A stretch of 64,000 nucleotides of DNA, taken from Eubacterium sp. ER2. Lineage in GTDB: Bacteria; Bacillota; Clostridia; Lachnospirales; Lachnospiraceae. Below the pieces are notes generated by a model that saw only the letters and a list, made by a program, of their open reading frames with translations, searched no databases and was not told where the DNA came from. Every line of letters starts with the position of its first letter. Position 1 is the first letter of the stretch. The stretch is taken from assembly GCF_000765215.1 (NCBI RefSeq), contig NZ_JPJE01000005.1, positions 124,001 through 188,000 of the forward strand, written 5' to 3'. Both the position numbers and the translations under genes were made by a program. Below, piece by piece: positions 37,166-44,423 of this stretch.

Positions 37166-37515
37166 TTGTCCACCTCCATCATTTGAAGAAGCGTCTGCTT
37201 TAACTTCTCACTCATTGGCGATTGCGGGTCAAAACACATTTCAATAAACTGCCGCATTTCCTCACTGCCCGTTGCAATCTTAGGGCGGTATTCGTACAGC
37301 TTGCCTTGGGGCTTATCCGTCCGGGCAAACAGGTAATCCATAGACACATCAAAATAATCTGCATACTTCACAAGCGTTTCCAAAGACGGAGCAGATTGTC
37401 CCTGTTCATAGCGGTTAATGCTGGACTGTTTTACTCCCAGCAAATCCGCCATCTTTACCTGTGACAGCTTCACGCTCTCCCGCAATATCCGCAGGCGTTC
37501 TCCCAATTCTTTCAT
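37162..37515 (-). CDS. XRE-family regulator next to the recombinase
   Basis: A 117-residue Cro/CI-type repressor: ERLRILRESVKLSQVKMADLLGVKQSSINRYEQGQSAPSLETLVKYADYFDVSMDYL covers residues 4-60. The C-terminal part is short and uncharacterised. It is translationally coupled to the recombinase and probably controls excision. The start at 37515 has GGGAGG upstream on the minus strand, and a promoter lies at 37546-37574. Confidence 0.87.
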   Translation of the reverse strand: MKELGERLRILRESVKLSQVKMADLLGVKQSSINRYEQGQSAPSLETLVKYADYFDVSMDYLFARTDKPQGKLYEYRPKIATGSEEMRQFIEMCFDPQSPMSEKLKQTLLQMMEVDK

Positions 37516-37545
37516 AGCAGCGACCTCCCTGTTTTCTCTGTGCTT

Positions 37546-37574
37546 ATTATAACATTTATACGTTTGGTTTTCAA
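37546..37574 (-). promoter_or_regulatory. Promoter of the XRE-recombinase pair
   Basis: Minus strand: TTGAAA (37569-37574), 17 bases, TATAAT (37546-37551). Confidence 0.75.
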
Positions 37575-37593
37575 CCCGTATCAAGCATAACAA

Positions 37594-38202
37594 TTATGAA
37601 AATTATTCGTATAGAGAACAGAGAAAACAGGGACAGCAGAAAGAAAATAAGCGGTCAATCTGACTGTGATGTTACAGCAGACTGAAACCGATTATTTTGC
37701 GTTTTGCGGGGAATATGGGTACACATGACCGCAAAACAGGGTTTCCAAAGGGTATCCCTTTGGCACACGACTTTGCTTGCAAAGTGTAGTGTGTTATACG
37801 CTCTGTCGGCGTTGCTACGAAAATGAAGTTGCCGGGGGAGGGCAAGTACATTTGAAGCAGCAGGAAAACAGGGCTGTGATTGCGTGGCGTGGAGCCGCAA
37901 GCGCAGGGCTGGTTTCATCAGCAGACAGGGCGTATAGGAAAGCCCCCGTCCCTCTTCCCGCGTTGGACTTCGGAACAAAATGTCCCGAACTTGTGGACAC
38001 ACTCACGAAAAAGCGGTCGGGTTTTTCTCTCAAAATTGAAATGGGCGGGAAGCCATTTTAAGGGCTTTCCCGCCTTGATTGCCTGTCAGCAAAGGTGGGC
38101 GAAACTGTCAACGGCGGCGCATTTATGCGCCGTTCATCTTGACCGCCCGCCGGCTCGGCTGGCTTTGCAATTTCCCATCACTTTAATAAATGCGTTTTCT
38201 TT
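37594..38202. other. Long non-coding region of the element, holds oriT and hairpins
   Basis: About 600 bases without convincing genes between the XRE regulator and the efflux gene. It contains the oriT (37745-37799), a strong hairpin GGCGGGAA...TTTCCCGCC (about 38044-38074) and a second one around GGCGCA/TGCGCC (about 38124-38140). Several open frames exist on both strands but lack ribosome binding sites and family features. Confidence 0.6.
37745..37799 (+). other. oriT: Candidate origin of transfer of the pMV158/MobV type
   Basis: A hairpin CCAAAGGG/CCCTTTGG (37745-37763) is followed by CACAC, the inverted repeat ACTTTGC (37770-37776) / GCAAAGT (37779-37785) and then TAGTGTGTTATAC (37787-37799). 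From memory, the pMV158 oriT has the same plan: an inverted repeat beginning ACTTTA, then TAGTGTG and TTATAC with the nick between G and T. The corresponding nick here would be between 37793 and 37794. The relaxase encoded at 43135-44076 is of the MobV family, which uses this kind of site. Confidence 0.75.
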
Positions 38203-39453
38203 TCAATCGCCGCTTTTACAAGCAAAACTGTTTGGGGATTGACAATCAACATTTCGTAAAACTGGCAATATGAAAACCAAAACGGCAACCGCAATAATCC
38301 CTATTCCACAAAGTAAAAACCATTTTTCTACACCAATTCGTTCTGCAAAAATACCGGAACACAGCAAACCCAGCGGCATGGCAAAGGACATCACGCTTCC
38401 GAGCAATGAGAAAACCCGTCCCAGATATTCCGGTGGAAGCTGCTCTTGAAACAAGGCGTTTTGTACTCCGTAAAATGGAGAAGTTAACCCCATGACCGTA
38501 CAACAAATTACAAATATAAAAAACGCATTGGTGGGCAGCAAACCGGAAATCGCAATGCTTACCCCCATCACAAGAACCGATAGACCGATTGAAAAAATCC
38601 GGTTCTTGAATCCACCCCAAACGCTGAGCAAAATTCCCCCTGCAAGCATACCGCCTGCAAAGGCAATTTCTGCTATGGACGCATGGGTAGGTGTTCCACG
38701 AAAGTATCCCATGCTCATCAAAGGGTACAATGCACTGATAGGCATAAAGAAAAACATATATGCCGTTCCAATCCAAAGTAATGCGAACAAACCCTTGTTT
38801 TTCTTTAACTCAAAATATCCCTCCTTCATATCCCGGAAAAAGCTGTTTTGGCTTTCGCCTGTGCATATTGGCGGATTTGGAATCGACAGAACCACAACAA
38901 CGCCGCAAGCCAGAACTGCGCCGATAATATCCAATAGAATAATCGTGCTTAATGACCAGACACTATATAAGAAAGCGGCAGCGGCTGGGCTAATCAGGGA
39001 CACGGCGGCCTGCATGGTCTGATTATAACCGGCACACTTTGTTAGCTGGTCTTGAGGAACCATAAGCGGCGTAACTGCGCTGGACGCAGGAGAATGAAAA
39101 GCGTTGCCGATACTTCTGACAAATAAGACCAGCATAATGAGCCATATGGGCAGTTCCATAAATATCGAAACGACTGCCAGGAATCCTCCTGTTGCGGCAA
39201 TCATAAGGTCTGCTCCAATCATCACTCCTTTGCGGCTATGGCGGTCCACAAAAGTCCCTGCAAAGGGGCCGATCACAGCTTGAGGAAGAAAGCCCATCAA
39301 GGTTGCAATGGATAAGACCATAGCGGAATTTGTTTTTGCTGTGAGATAGAATATAATGGACATTTGCAAAATCCCGCTTGTAATGAGAGAAACGCTCTGT
39401 CCCGCCAGCATAGTAAAATACTTCTTTTTCCAAAATTTAGTTTCTGTTGTCAT
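38203..39453 (-). CDS. Mef-like major facilitator efflux protein
   Basis: A 416-residue MFS transporter with 12 predicted membrane segments. It closely follows the Mef(A) macrolide efflux pattern: FTMLAGQSVSLITSGILQMSIIFYLTAKTNSAMVLSIATLMGFLPQAVIGPFAGTFVDRHSRKGVMIGADL, IRSIGNAFHSPA, LTKCAGYNQTMQ and LPPEYLGRVFSLLGSVMSFAMPLGL. Likely role is proton-driven export of macrolides. The start ATG (39453) has AGGAGG 8 bases upstream; longer in-frame starts fall inside the leader. Upstream lie a promoter within a 16-bp inverted repeat, a six-codon leader and an attenuator, so expression should be drug-inducible. No partner ABC-F gene (msr type) follows. Confidence 0.85.
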   Translation of the reverse strand: MTTETKFWKKKYFTMLAGQSVSLITSGILQMSIIFYLTAKTNSAMVLSIATLMGFLPQAVIGPFAGTFVDRHSRKGVMIGADLMIAATGGFLAVVSIFMELPIWLIMLVLFVRSIGNAFHSPASSAVTPLMVPQDQLTKCAGYNQTMQAAVSLISPAAAAFLYSVWSLSTIILLDIIGAVLACGVVVVLSIPNPPICTGESQNSFFRDMKEGYFELKKNKGLFALLWIGTAYMFFFMPISALYPLMSMGYFRGTPTHASIAEIAFAGGMLAGGILLSVWGGFKNRIFSIGLSVLVMGVSIAISGLLPTNAFFIFVICCTVMGLTSPFYGVQNALFQEQLPPEYLGRVFSLLGSVMSFAMPLGLLCSGIFAERIGVEKWFLLCGIGIIAVAVLVFILPVLRNVDCQSPNSFACKSGD

Positions 39454-39501
39454 ATCAATACCTCCTGTTTTTGTCACATACTCTTTCCTGTGCAACAAAA
39501 A

Positions 39502-39535
39502 GCAGGTATATGCTCCACTATGGGCATATACCTGC
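39502..39535 (-). terminator. Attenuator hairpin before the Mef-like gene
   Basis: GCAGGTATATGC (39502-39513) and GCATATACCTGC (39524-39535) form a perfect 12-bp stem with a ten-base loop. On the minus strand it is followed by TTTTTG, so it is an intrinsic terminator about 50 bases before the efflux start codon. A perfect palindrome TATGACAAT/ATTGTCATA (39564-39582) lies upstream and could be part of a competing fold. Confidence 0.8.
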
Positions 39536-39663
39536 ATAACAAAAGGCACGACAAGAAATCCTCTATGACAATCATTGTCATAAAGAATTGACCTATGTGT
39601 TTCTCTGTACGCACGACAAAAAAGCCCATCACATGGAATGAAAAACCGACTTTTTGTTGTTTA

Positions 39664-39684
39664 TTAGCGTACAAAAATTAACAC
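39664..39684 (-). CDS. Six-residue leader peptide MLIFVR
   Basis: GTG-TTA-ATT-TTT-GTA-CGC-TAA on the minus strand, with AGGAGG (39692-39697) seven bases before the GTG. It is the first open frame after the promoter at 39719-39747 and is followed by about 130 bases of leader with the attenuator. Short leader peptides of this kind, such as the MYLIFM leader of msr(D) as I recall it, stall ribosomes when macrolide is bound and so switch the attenuator off. Assignment rests on position, the ribosome binding site and the hydrophobic composition. Confidence 0.6.
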   Translation of the reverse strand: MLIFVR

Positions 39685-39703
39685 ACGTAAGCCTCCTTTC
39701 AAC

Positions 39704-39757
39704 TTCAAACTGATTGACAGAATATCATATAACAGATAGATTGTCAATCAGTTTGAA
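39704..39757. promoter_or_regulatory. Efflux gene promoter inside a 16-bp inverted repeat
   Basis: Arms TTCAAACTGATTGACA (39704-39719) and its exact complement (39742-39757) are 22 bases apart. On the minus strand the right arm supplies the -35 box TTGACA (39742-39747); after 17 bases comes TATTCT (39719-39724), which overlaps the left arm. A dimeric repressor bound to both arms would cover the whole promoter. Confidence 0.75.
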
Positions 39758-39795
39758 AAATTTTTGAAGTGGATTGGTTTGTTATAACTGAAAAT

Positions 39796-40521
39796 TTAAT
39801 TTCTTTGAACCTGCAGGGAATGGCATGCTCCGCTTACTTTTTTAGCCCTAACAATTATAATATCTGGAATTTCCTTGTTAAAATAGCATTCTTCATAAAA
39901 GCCGTCAATTACAAAACCAGTGTCAAAACAAATATTAAAAATATCCTGCAAAGAACGATGATAGTAACATTGCTTTTGTGGTTGGCCTTCAATCGCAATA
40001 TCATAGTAGCTGTGTGGTGTCATGTATTTATCTGTCAGTGTAACAAAGCACGGATGCTGTGTTGCAAATACGAAAACTCCGTTATCCTCAATCAGTTCGT
40101 AAACTGAGGTAAAAAGCGGCTTAATATTTGTAATATCCATGACTGCCATATTGGAAACCGCTTTTGTGAACATTCTGTTTCTTTTTAATGCCATCAGACT
40201 GATTTCATTAGTGGCATCTGCTACACAAAATTCAATTTTATCCATATTGCGTTTTCGTCGTTTCTTTGCCAGTTTAATCATTTTTTCACTATAATCAAAA
40301 CCTACAACCGAAACACCTTTTTCTGCAAGATATGCCGAATAGTTTCCGTTTCCGCACGCAATATCTAAAATATAATCTGTAGGATTGGGATTTAGGAGTT
40401 CTGTGACCTTTGGACGAACCACGTTTCTGTGAAAATCATTTGATTCATCACCCATTGTATAATCCCAAAATTCAGCATTTTGATCCCATATCATTTTACT
40501 TTCTTCTTTTGAGTACCGCAT
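39796..40521 (-). CDS. Class I SAM-dependent methyltransferase (element cargo)
   Basis: A 241-residue methyltransferase with motif I YILDIACGNGNYSAYLAEKG, the acidic VVGFDYSEKM and a motif IV-like FTKAVSNMAVMD. The N-terminus (MIWDQNAEFWDYTMGDESNDFHRNVVRPKVTELL) and the C-terminal PDIIIVRAKK are those of small-molecule methyltransferases, not of Erm rRNA methylases. The AT-rich codon use marks it as element cargo. It lies between the efflux gene promoter and a SnoaL-like gene, on the same strand as both. The substrate is unknown. Confidence 0.83.
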   Translation of the reverse strand: MRYSKEESKMIWDQNAEFWDYTMGDESNDFHRNVVRPKVTELLNPNPTDYILDIACGNGNYSAYLAEKGVSVVGFDYSEKMIKLAKKRRKRNMDKIEFCVADATNEISLMALKRNRMFTKAVSNMAVMDITNIKPLFTSVYELIEDNGVFVFATQHPCFVTLTDKYMTPHSYYDIAIEGQPQKQCYYHRSLQDIFNICFDTGFVIDGFYEECYFNKEIPDIIIVRAKKVSGACHSLQVQRN

Positions 40522-40550
40522 AGTTCCTCCTTCAATTAGAAGTTTTCTAT

Positions 40551-40910
40551 CTATTCAATAGGCAAATTATGTTGTTTCAAAAAGGATAGTTTATCCCAGT
40601 AACCTCTTTGAAATAAAATTTTCCCATTCACAACATGGAAAAATCCGCAGCCTCTTAATCCTAATGGGTCTCTCCATTCTAAAATTGCCCACTGCCCATC
40701 TTCAAATATATTTTCTACAATGGCTGTCATATCAGCTGTGGTAAATTCTGTTGTGAACATTTCTCTGATTGCCTCTATCCCAATCACCGGTTCATTTGTT
40801 ACCTGATGATTGATTGCGTTATCATGGTACAGACTCACGATTGCCTCAACATCGTGGTCGTTAAAAGCATCTACCCATTTACATACTACTTCTTTTGGTC
40901 GTAACATCAT
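40551..40910 (-). CDS. SnoaL/NTF2-like small protein
   Basis: About 119 residues with the cone-shaped NTF2-like pattern: VCKWVDAFNDHDVEAIVSLYHDNAINHQVTNEPVIGIEAIREMF, then AIVENIFEDGQWAILEWRDPLGLRGCGFFHVVNGKILFQRGYWDKLSFL. Such proteins are isomerases, hydrolases or ligand carriers; no catalytic set can be fixed. The start (40910, or the adjacent ATG at 40907) follows GGAGG and lies inside the 3' end of the XRE gene, so it is translationally coupled to that regulator. Confidence 0.75.
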   Translation of the reverse strand: MMLRPKEVVCKWVDAFNDHDVEAIVSLYHDNAINHQVTNEPVIGIEAIREMFTTEFTTADMTAIVENIFEDGQWAILEWRDPLGLRGCGFFHVVNGKILFQRGYWDKLSFLKQHNLPIE

Positions 40911-41733
40911 GATTTCCTCCATCTATCTTTGTTTCCTTGCCTGCCAGTTCAATCATTTTCTTCGCCAACTGCTGGAACTGCCCGGCAGTTTCCTCGTCCA
41001 TCGGAAGAAGCTGCCCGACCTGTCCGGCGATCATAGCGGTCACATCATCCATAGAAAGCGGCTCCTGCTGGTGGTTTTTCATGGCTTCCTGCATAGTTTG
41101 GAACATGGTGGCGGTAATGGTTTCTCCCGGCTGCTCGCTGCTGTCCATCTCTTTCTTAATGTCCCGCAGGATAGTAAGGAACACATTTTTGATTTTTTCA
41201 ATCTCTGCTTCATGGTCGCCCATCTTCTGTGCGTTCAAGAACTGCAAGTCCTGTCTTGCTTCTGCCCGGTGTTCCGGGTGTTCTTTCATCAGATCAGACA
41301 GGGAAGCCGTTGCCATTTCAATCAGCTGGTTTCGTGCCATAATGCCCTTTGCCGCTGTGTCCTGAAAATAAATCCGTATCAAATCCATCAGCTTGGGGAA
41401 ATTCCTGTGTTCCAGCAAGCGATTTAGGATCTGCACATTCACAGCACCCGTCACAAGCCCTTTGACTGCTCCCTCGGACAAGCCCAGCTCGGATATATCA
41501 TAGCTTTTGCGAACGCTGATATTGGATAGCCCCAGTATGTAGTCGGTGGACACCTTAAATTCCTTTGCCACACCGATGAGAATATCGCTGCTGACTGTCC
41601 TTGTTTCGCCGCTGACAATGCGGCTCAACTGGGAAGCGGAAACGCCGATCTTCTCTGCAAGTTCTTTTTGTTTGATTTTGTTTCCGTTGCATAAATCGGA
41701 AATCCTCTGTCCGGGTGTTCCGGGTAAAGCCAT
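40879..41733 (-). CDS. XRE-family regulator of the element, long form
   Basis: A 284-residue protein with an N-terminal helix-turn-helix (GQRISDLCNGNKIKQKELAEKIGVSASQLSRIVSGETRTVSSDILIGVAKEFKVSTDYILGL) and a long helical C-terminal part rich in Met, Gln and Glu (for example TATMFQTMQEAMKNHQQEPLSMDDVTAMIAGQVGQLLPMDEETAGQFQQLAKKMIEL). The latter may mediate oligomerisation. GGAGG lies 8 bases before ATG 41733. Its promoter overlaps a set of TGCAATT sites (41770-41845), so it probably represses itself and the divergent mobilization genes. Confidence 0.85.
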   Translation of the reverse strand: MALPGTPGQRISDLCNGNKIKQKELAEKIGVSASQLSRIVSGETRTVSSDILIGVAKEFKVSTDYILGLSNISVRKSYDISELGLSEGAVKGLVTGAVNVQILNRLLEHRNFPKLMDLIRIYFQDTAAKGIMARNQLIEMATASLSDLMKEHPEHRAEARQDLQFLNAQKMGDHEAEIEKIKNVFLTILRDIKKEMDSSEQPGETITATMFQTMQEAMKNHQQEPLSMDDVTAMIAGQVGQLLPMDEETAGQFQQLAKKMIELAGKETKIDGGNHDVTTKRSSM

Positions 41734-41759
41734 AGTACGCACCTCCTCCGTATAACTCT

Positions 41760-41845
41760 ATTATACACCAAAATTGCAAAAATGCAATTTTCAAAGTGTA
41801 AACTTCACAGAAATGCAATTCTCGCAAAATTCCGAGGATTGCATT
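41760..41845. promoter_or_regulatory. XRE promoter and TGCAATT operator cluster
   Basis: Minus-strand promoter: TTGCAT (41782-41787), 16 bases, TATAAT (41760-41765). Overlapping it is the palindrome AAAATTGCA (41770-41778) - AAAA - TGCAATTTT (41783-41791). Further copies are AATGCAATT (41812-41820) and ATTGCATT (41838-41845). The sites lie between the XRE gene and the plus-strand mobilization genes. Confidence 0.65.
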
Positions 41846-42030
41846 TTTTTCGTGTAGACTTAGGGTAGTTCATCGATGAGCTGCACCTTGAAAACAGAAT
41901 GACCGTCCGAAAAGGAATATTTCTCCCGGCGAAGTATCGCATTTGCGTACCAACGGAGAACACACGCCGCAGAAATGGGGCAGGAAACCTTTTCGGGGAA
42001 AACGGCAATCAGACAAAGCGGAGGACACAC

Positions 42031-42441
42031 ATGGAAAACAATCTCAAAAAGCTGCCGCCGTTGGAGCGCAAGCCGGACGGCTCTCTGCACCGCATGACCC
42101 CAGCACAGCGGAAACGGGCAAACGCCTTGATTCGCCGGGAATGTTGCAGCTATGATAGCGGCAACTGCATTGTGCTGGATGATGGCGATACCTGTATCTG
42201 TCCGCAGACGATTTCTTTCTCGGTCTGCTGCAAGCATTTCCGCTGGGCTGTCCTGCCGCTGGATCGGACGCTGGAAGCAGAGATTTTCCGGGATAAGGAC
42301 GCAAAACGGTGTATTGTCTGTCGGAAAGCTTTTGTTCCCGGCTCTAATCGGGCGAAATACTGTCCCGACTGCGCCGCCAGCGTTCACAGGCGGCAGAAAG
42401 CAGAAAGTGAACGGAAAAGGAGGGCGAGCGTGGACAATTAG
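42031..42441 (+). CDS. Cysteine-rich VLP-domain protein of the mobilization module
   Basis: A 136-residue protein with about ten cysteines. The core reads RRECCSYDSGNCIVLDDGDTCICPQTISFSVCCKHFRWAVLPLDRTLEAEIF, followed by a zinc-ribbon-like CIVCRKAFVPGSNRAKYCPDCAASVHRRQ. This arrangement is found next to relaxase and RepA genes in many Firmicutes mobile elements; it probably binds zinc and DNA, but its role is unknown. ATG 42031 is chosen because CGGAGG is 8 bases upstream; earlier in-frame starts run through the promoter region. Confidence 0.78.
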   Translation: MENNLKKLPPLERKPDGSLHRMTPAQRKRANALIRRECCSYDSGNCIVLDDGDTCICPQTISFSVCCKHFRWAVLPLDRTLEAEIFRDKDAKRCIVCRKAFVPGSNRAKYCPDCAASVHRRQKAESERKRRASVDN

Positions 42442-42549
42442 GGGCGAAAAAGCCTGTATTTATGGGGCTTTCCGAACACCAAACCGGGGCAGGTGGTATT
42501 CTTTATCGCTAACCCTCAAAACAGGGCTTCTAATTGTCCATAAGACACT

Positions 42550-42909
42550 ATGACAAAGTTTATCTATCACTACCAACAGGAACGGGCACAGAGCTTCACC
42601 CAGCTTCCCAATTTCCTGTTTGAAGCACCAACCTATCAGCCGCTGTCCAATGAAGCAAAGCTGCTGTATGCCTTTATCCTGCGCCGGGCAGACCTATCCC
42701 GCAAAAACGGATGGGCGGACGAGTACGGGCGGATTTACCTGTACTATCCCATCTGCGAGGTGGTAGGGCTGCTTCACTGTGGGCGGCAAAAGGCGGTCAA
42801 CACCCTGCGGGAATTACAGTATGCAGAGCTGATCGACATCAAGAAACAAGGCTGTGGAAAACCCAACCGCATTTACCCAAAATCCTATGAGGGCAGTTCC
42901 AATCCCTGA
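42550..42909 (+). CDS. RepA N-terminal-domain-like protein, short form
   Basis: A 119-residue winged-helix protein matching the N-terminal domain of RepA-type initiators: FTQLPNFLFEAPTYQPLSNEAKLLYAFILRRADLSRKNGWADEYGRIYLYYPICEVVGLLHCGRQKAVNTLRELQYAELIDIKKQGCGKPNRIYPKSY. Family members usually continue for another 100 or more residues. Here a TGA stops the frame, after which the same frame stays open for another 39 codons to 43028. It may be a truncated initiator or a stand-alone DNA-binding version. It lies between the cysteine-rich gene and the relaxase. Confidence 0.78.
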   Translation: MTKFIYHYQQERAQSFTQLPNFLFEAPTYQPLSNEAKLLYAFILRRADLSRKNGWADEYGRIYLYYPICEVVGLLHCGRQKAVNTLRELQYAELIDIKKQGCGKPNRIYPKSYEGSSNP

Positions 42910-43134
42910 CTTCTTGAATTTCCGTTTTGGTACGCCGGAGGGCTGAAAACCGTACTTGACGAGTACGAAAATCAGCCCTCTTGGAGTACCGAAATCGGAC
43001 GGTATATAGAAATACAGAGATTAAAATGATTTATTTATATCGATTCCATTCCAATCCTATCAGAGCTATTTTCAGGGGGATTTTCCCTGTGGAAAACCCC
43101 GGAACGGAAGGGAAAGGAACGAGGAAAGGAGTTT

Positions 43135-44076
43135 ATGGCACAACACGCAATTTTACGATTTGAAAAGCACAAGGGCAATCCGGCAAAACCGCTGGAAGCC
43201 CATCACGAACGGCAAAAGGAACAGTACGCCAGCAATCCCGACATTGACACCAGCAGGAGCAAGTACAACTTCCACATTGTCAAGCCAGAGGGCAGATACT
43301 ACCATTTCATTCAAAACCGCATTGAACAGGCTGGCTGCCGTACCCGTAAGGACAGCACCCGGTTTGTGGACACGCTGATTACCGCCAGCCCGGAGTTTTT
43401 CAAGGGCAAGCCCCCAAAGGAGATACAGGCATTTTTCCAGAGGGCGGCTGATTTCTTAATCGGGCGGGTAGGGAAAGAAAATATTGTGTCTGCGGTGGTA
43501 CACATGGACGAAAAAACACCCCATCTGCATTTGGTCTTTGTTCCGCTGACGCAGGACAACCGGCTGTGTGCAAAGGAGATTATCGGAAACAGAGCCAACC
43601 TCACAAAGTGGCAGGACGATTTTCACGCCTATATGGTGGAGAAATATCCCGACTTGGAGCGTGGAGAAAGTGCCAGCAAGACAGGCAGGAAGCATATCCC
43701 TACCCGGCTGTTCAAACAGGCGGTCAATCTCTCCAAACAGGCAAGAACTATTGAAGCCACGCTGGACGGCATTACCCCGTTCAATGCAGGGAAGAAGAAA
43801 GAGGAAGCCCTCTCCCTACTGAAAAAGTGGTTTCCCCAGATGGAGAATTTCGACCGGCAGCTCAAAAAATACAAGGTCACGATCAATGACCTGTTAGCTG
43901 AAAATGAAAAGCTGGAAGAACGAGCCAGAGCCAGTGAAAGCGGCAAGATGAAAGACCGTATGGAACGGGCAAAGCTGGAAAGTGAACTACAGAACATTCA
44001 AAAATTTGTTGACCGTATCCCGCCGGAAGTGCTGGCGGAATTGAAACGGCAACAGCGACACACAAAGGAAAGGTGA
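43135..44076 (+). CDS. MobV-family relaxase (Mob/Pre)
   Basis: A 313-residue DNA-nicking relaxase that would start transfer of the element at oriT. The N-terminal motif HHERQKEQYASNPDIDTSRSKYNFHI and the metal-binding VVHMDEKTPHLHLVFVPLT (the HxDExxPHxH signature, near residue 123) are diagnostic of MobV. The C-terminal third is a coiled coil (LAENEKLEERARASESGKMKDRMERAKLESELQNIQKF). A GGAAAGGAG site precedes the ATG. It is shorter than plasmid Pre proteins (about 400-500 residues), as is common in such elements. Its likely oriT is 5.3 kb away at 37770-37799. Confidence 0.92.
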   Translation: MAQHAILRFEKHKGNPAKPLEAHHERQKEQYASNPDIDTSRSKYNFHIVKPEGRYYHFIQNRIEQAGCRTRKDSTRFVDTLITASPEFFKGKPPKEIQAFFQRAADFLIGRVGKENIVSAVVHMDEKTPHLHLVFVPLTQDNRLCAKEIIGNRANLTKWQDDFHAYMVEKYPDLERGESASKTGRKHIPTRLFKQAVNLSKQARTIEATLDGITPFNAGKKKEEALSLLKKWFPQMENFDRQLKKYKVTINDLLAENEKLEERARASESGKMKDRMERAKLESELQNIQKFVDRIPPEVLAELKRQQRHTKER

Positions 44077-44150
44077 TTGATTATAAGCAGATTTTTACGC
44101 CGCCCCTATGCGGCATTGTACCTTGACAACTGAATAAAGAAAGGCGAGCT

Positions 44151-44318
44151 ATGGCAGAAAAGCACTCGGACAAAACCCCACAGCATGAGATAAATGCCCT
44201 TGCCCGGTGCTTGCTTCCCGAAATTCAGAAATTCTTTGCCAGCCCGGAGGGGCAGAAAGAATTTGAAGAATGGAAAGCACAGAGGGCAAAGGAAGCAGAA
44301 CAACATAAAAGCGTATAA
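44151..44318 (+). CDS. Small charged protein at the element right end
   Basis: A 55-residue frame with ATG 44151 and TAA 44316-44318 encodes a hydrophilic helical protein (EINALARCLLPEIQKFFASP, then EGQKEFEEWKAQRAKEAEQH). The upstream AAAGGCGAG is an acceptable ribosome binding site, and a perfect terminator follows at once. The codon use is like that of the relaxase. I do not know the function; position suggests an accessory mobilization or maintenance gene. Confidence 0.6.
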   Translation: MAEKHSDKTPQHEINALARCLLPEIQKFFASPEGQKEFEEWKAQRAKEAEQHKSV

Positions 44319-44359
44319 CAAAAGCGGCGGTATCGTTATGATACCGCCGCTTTTGCTTT
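44319..44359 (+). terminator. Terminator at the element right end
   Basis: CAAAAGCGGCGGTATC (44319-44334) pairs perfectly with GATACCGCCGCTTTTG (44340-44355) around GTTAT, followed by CTTT. It overlaps the last base region of the small gene's stop. Confidence 0.85.
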
Positions 44360-44373
44360 AGCATAGATATACT

Positions 44374-44414
44374 AAAAATCCGAATCCGTCCCCGATTGGA
44401 ACCGGGTTCGGATT
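44374..44414 (-). terminator. Terminator of tRNA-Leu
   Basis: Minus strand: AATCCGAACCC (44404-44414) pairs with GGATTCGGATT (44377-44387), allowing one G-T pair, and is followed by a T run. It lies 10 bases beyond the tRNA 3' end. Confidence 0.75.
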
Positions 44415-44423
44415 ATCATGGTC

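Larger units (their letters stand above)
35690..44360. mobile_element. Integrative mobilizable element carrying a Mef-like efflux gene
   Basis: AT-richer block with foreign gene content: serine recombinase and XRE regulator at the left, a MobV-type oriT, an efflux/methyltransferase/SnoaL cargo group on the minus strand, then XRE regulator, cysteine-rich protein, RepA-like protein, MobV relaxase and a small protein. The combination of a large serine recombinase with a Mob/Pre-type relaxase is the Tn4451 plan. There are no type IV secretion genes, so it would need a helper element to transfer. The ends are approximate: the left end is near the recombinase 3' end and the right end lies between the hairpin at 44319-44355 and the tRNA-Leu terminator at 44374. 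Confidence 0.8.

Noticed and set aside
39474-39674. 66-codon minus-strand frame before the efflux gene as a protein
   Set aside because: It spans the leader, a palindrome and the attenuator and lacks a ribosome binding site; the six-codon leader has the better start. A role of its downstream part as a second leader is not excluded.
35730-44384. AAATCCGAA at 35730-35738 and 44376-44384 as attachment-site direct repeats
   Set aside because: Nine bases is short, the left copy is in the recombinase gene and the right copy is part of the tRNA-Leu terminator, whose T run would be lost in the implied empty site. Possible but not supported enough.
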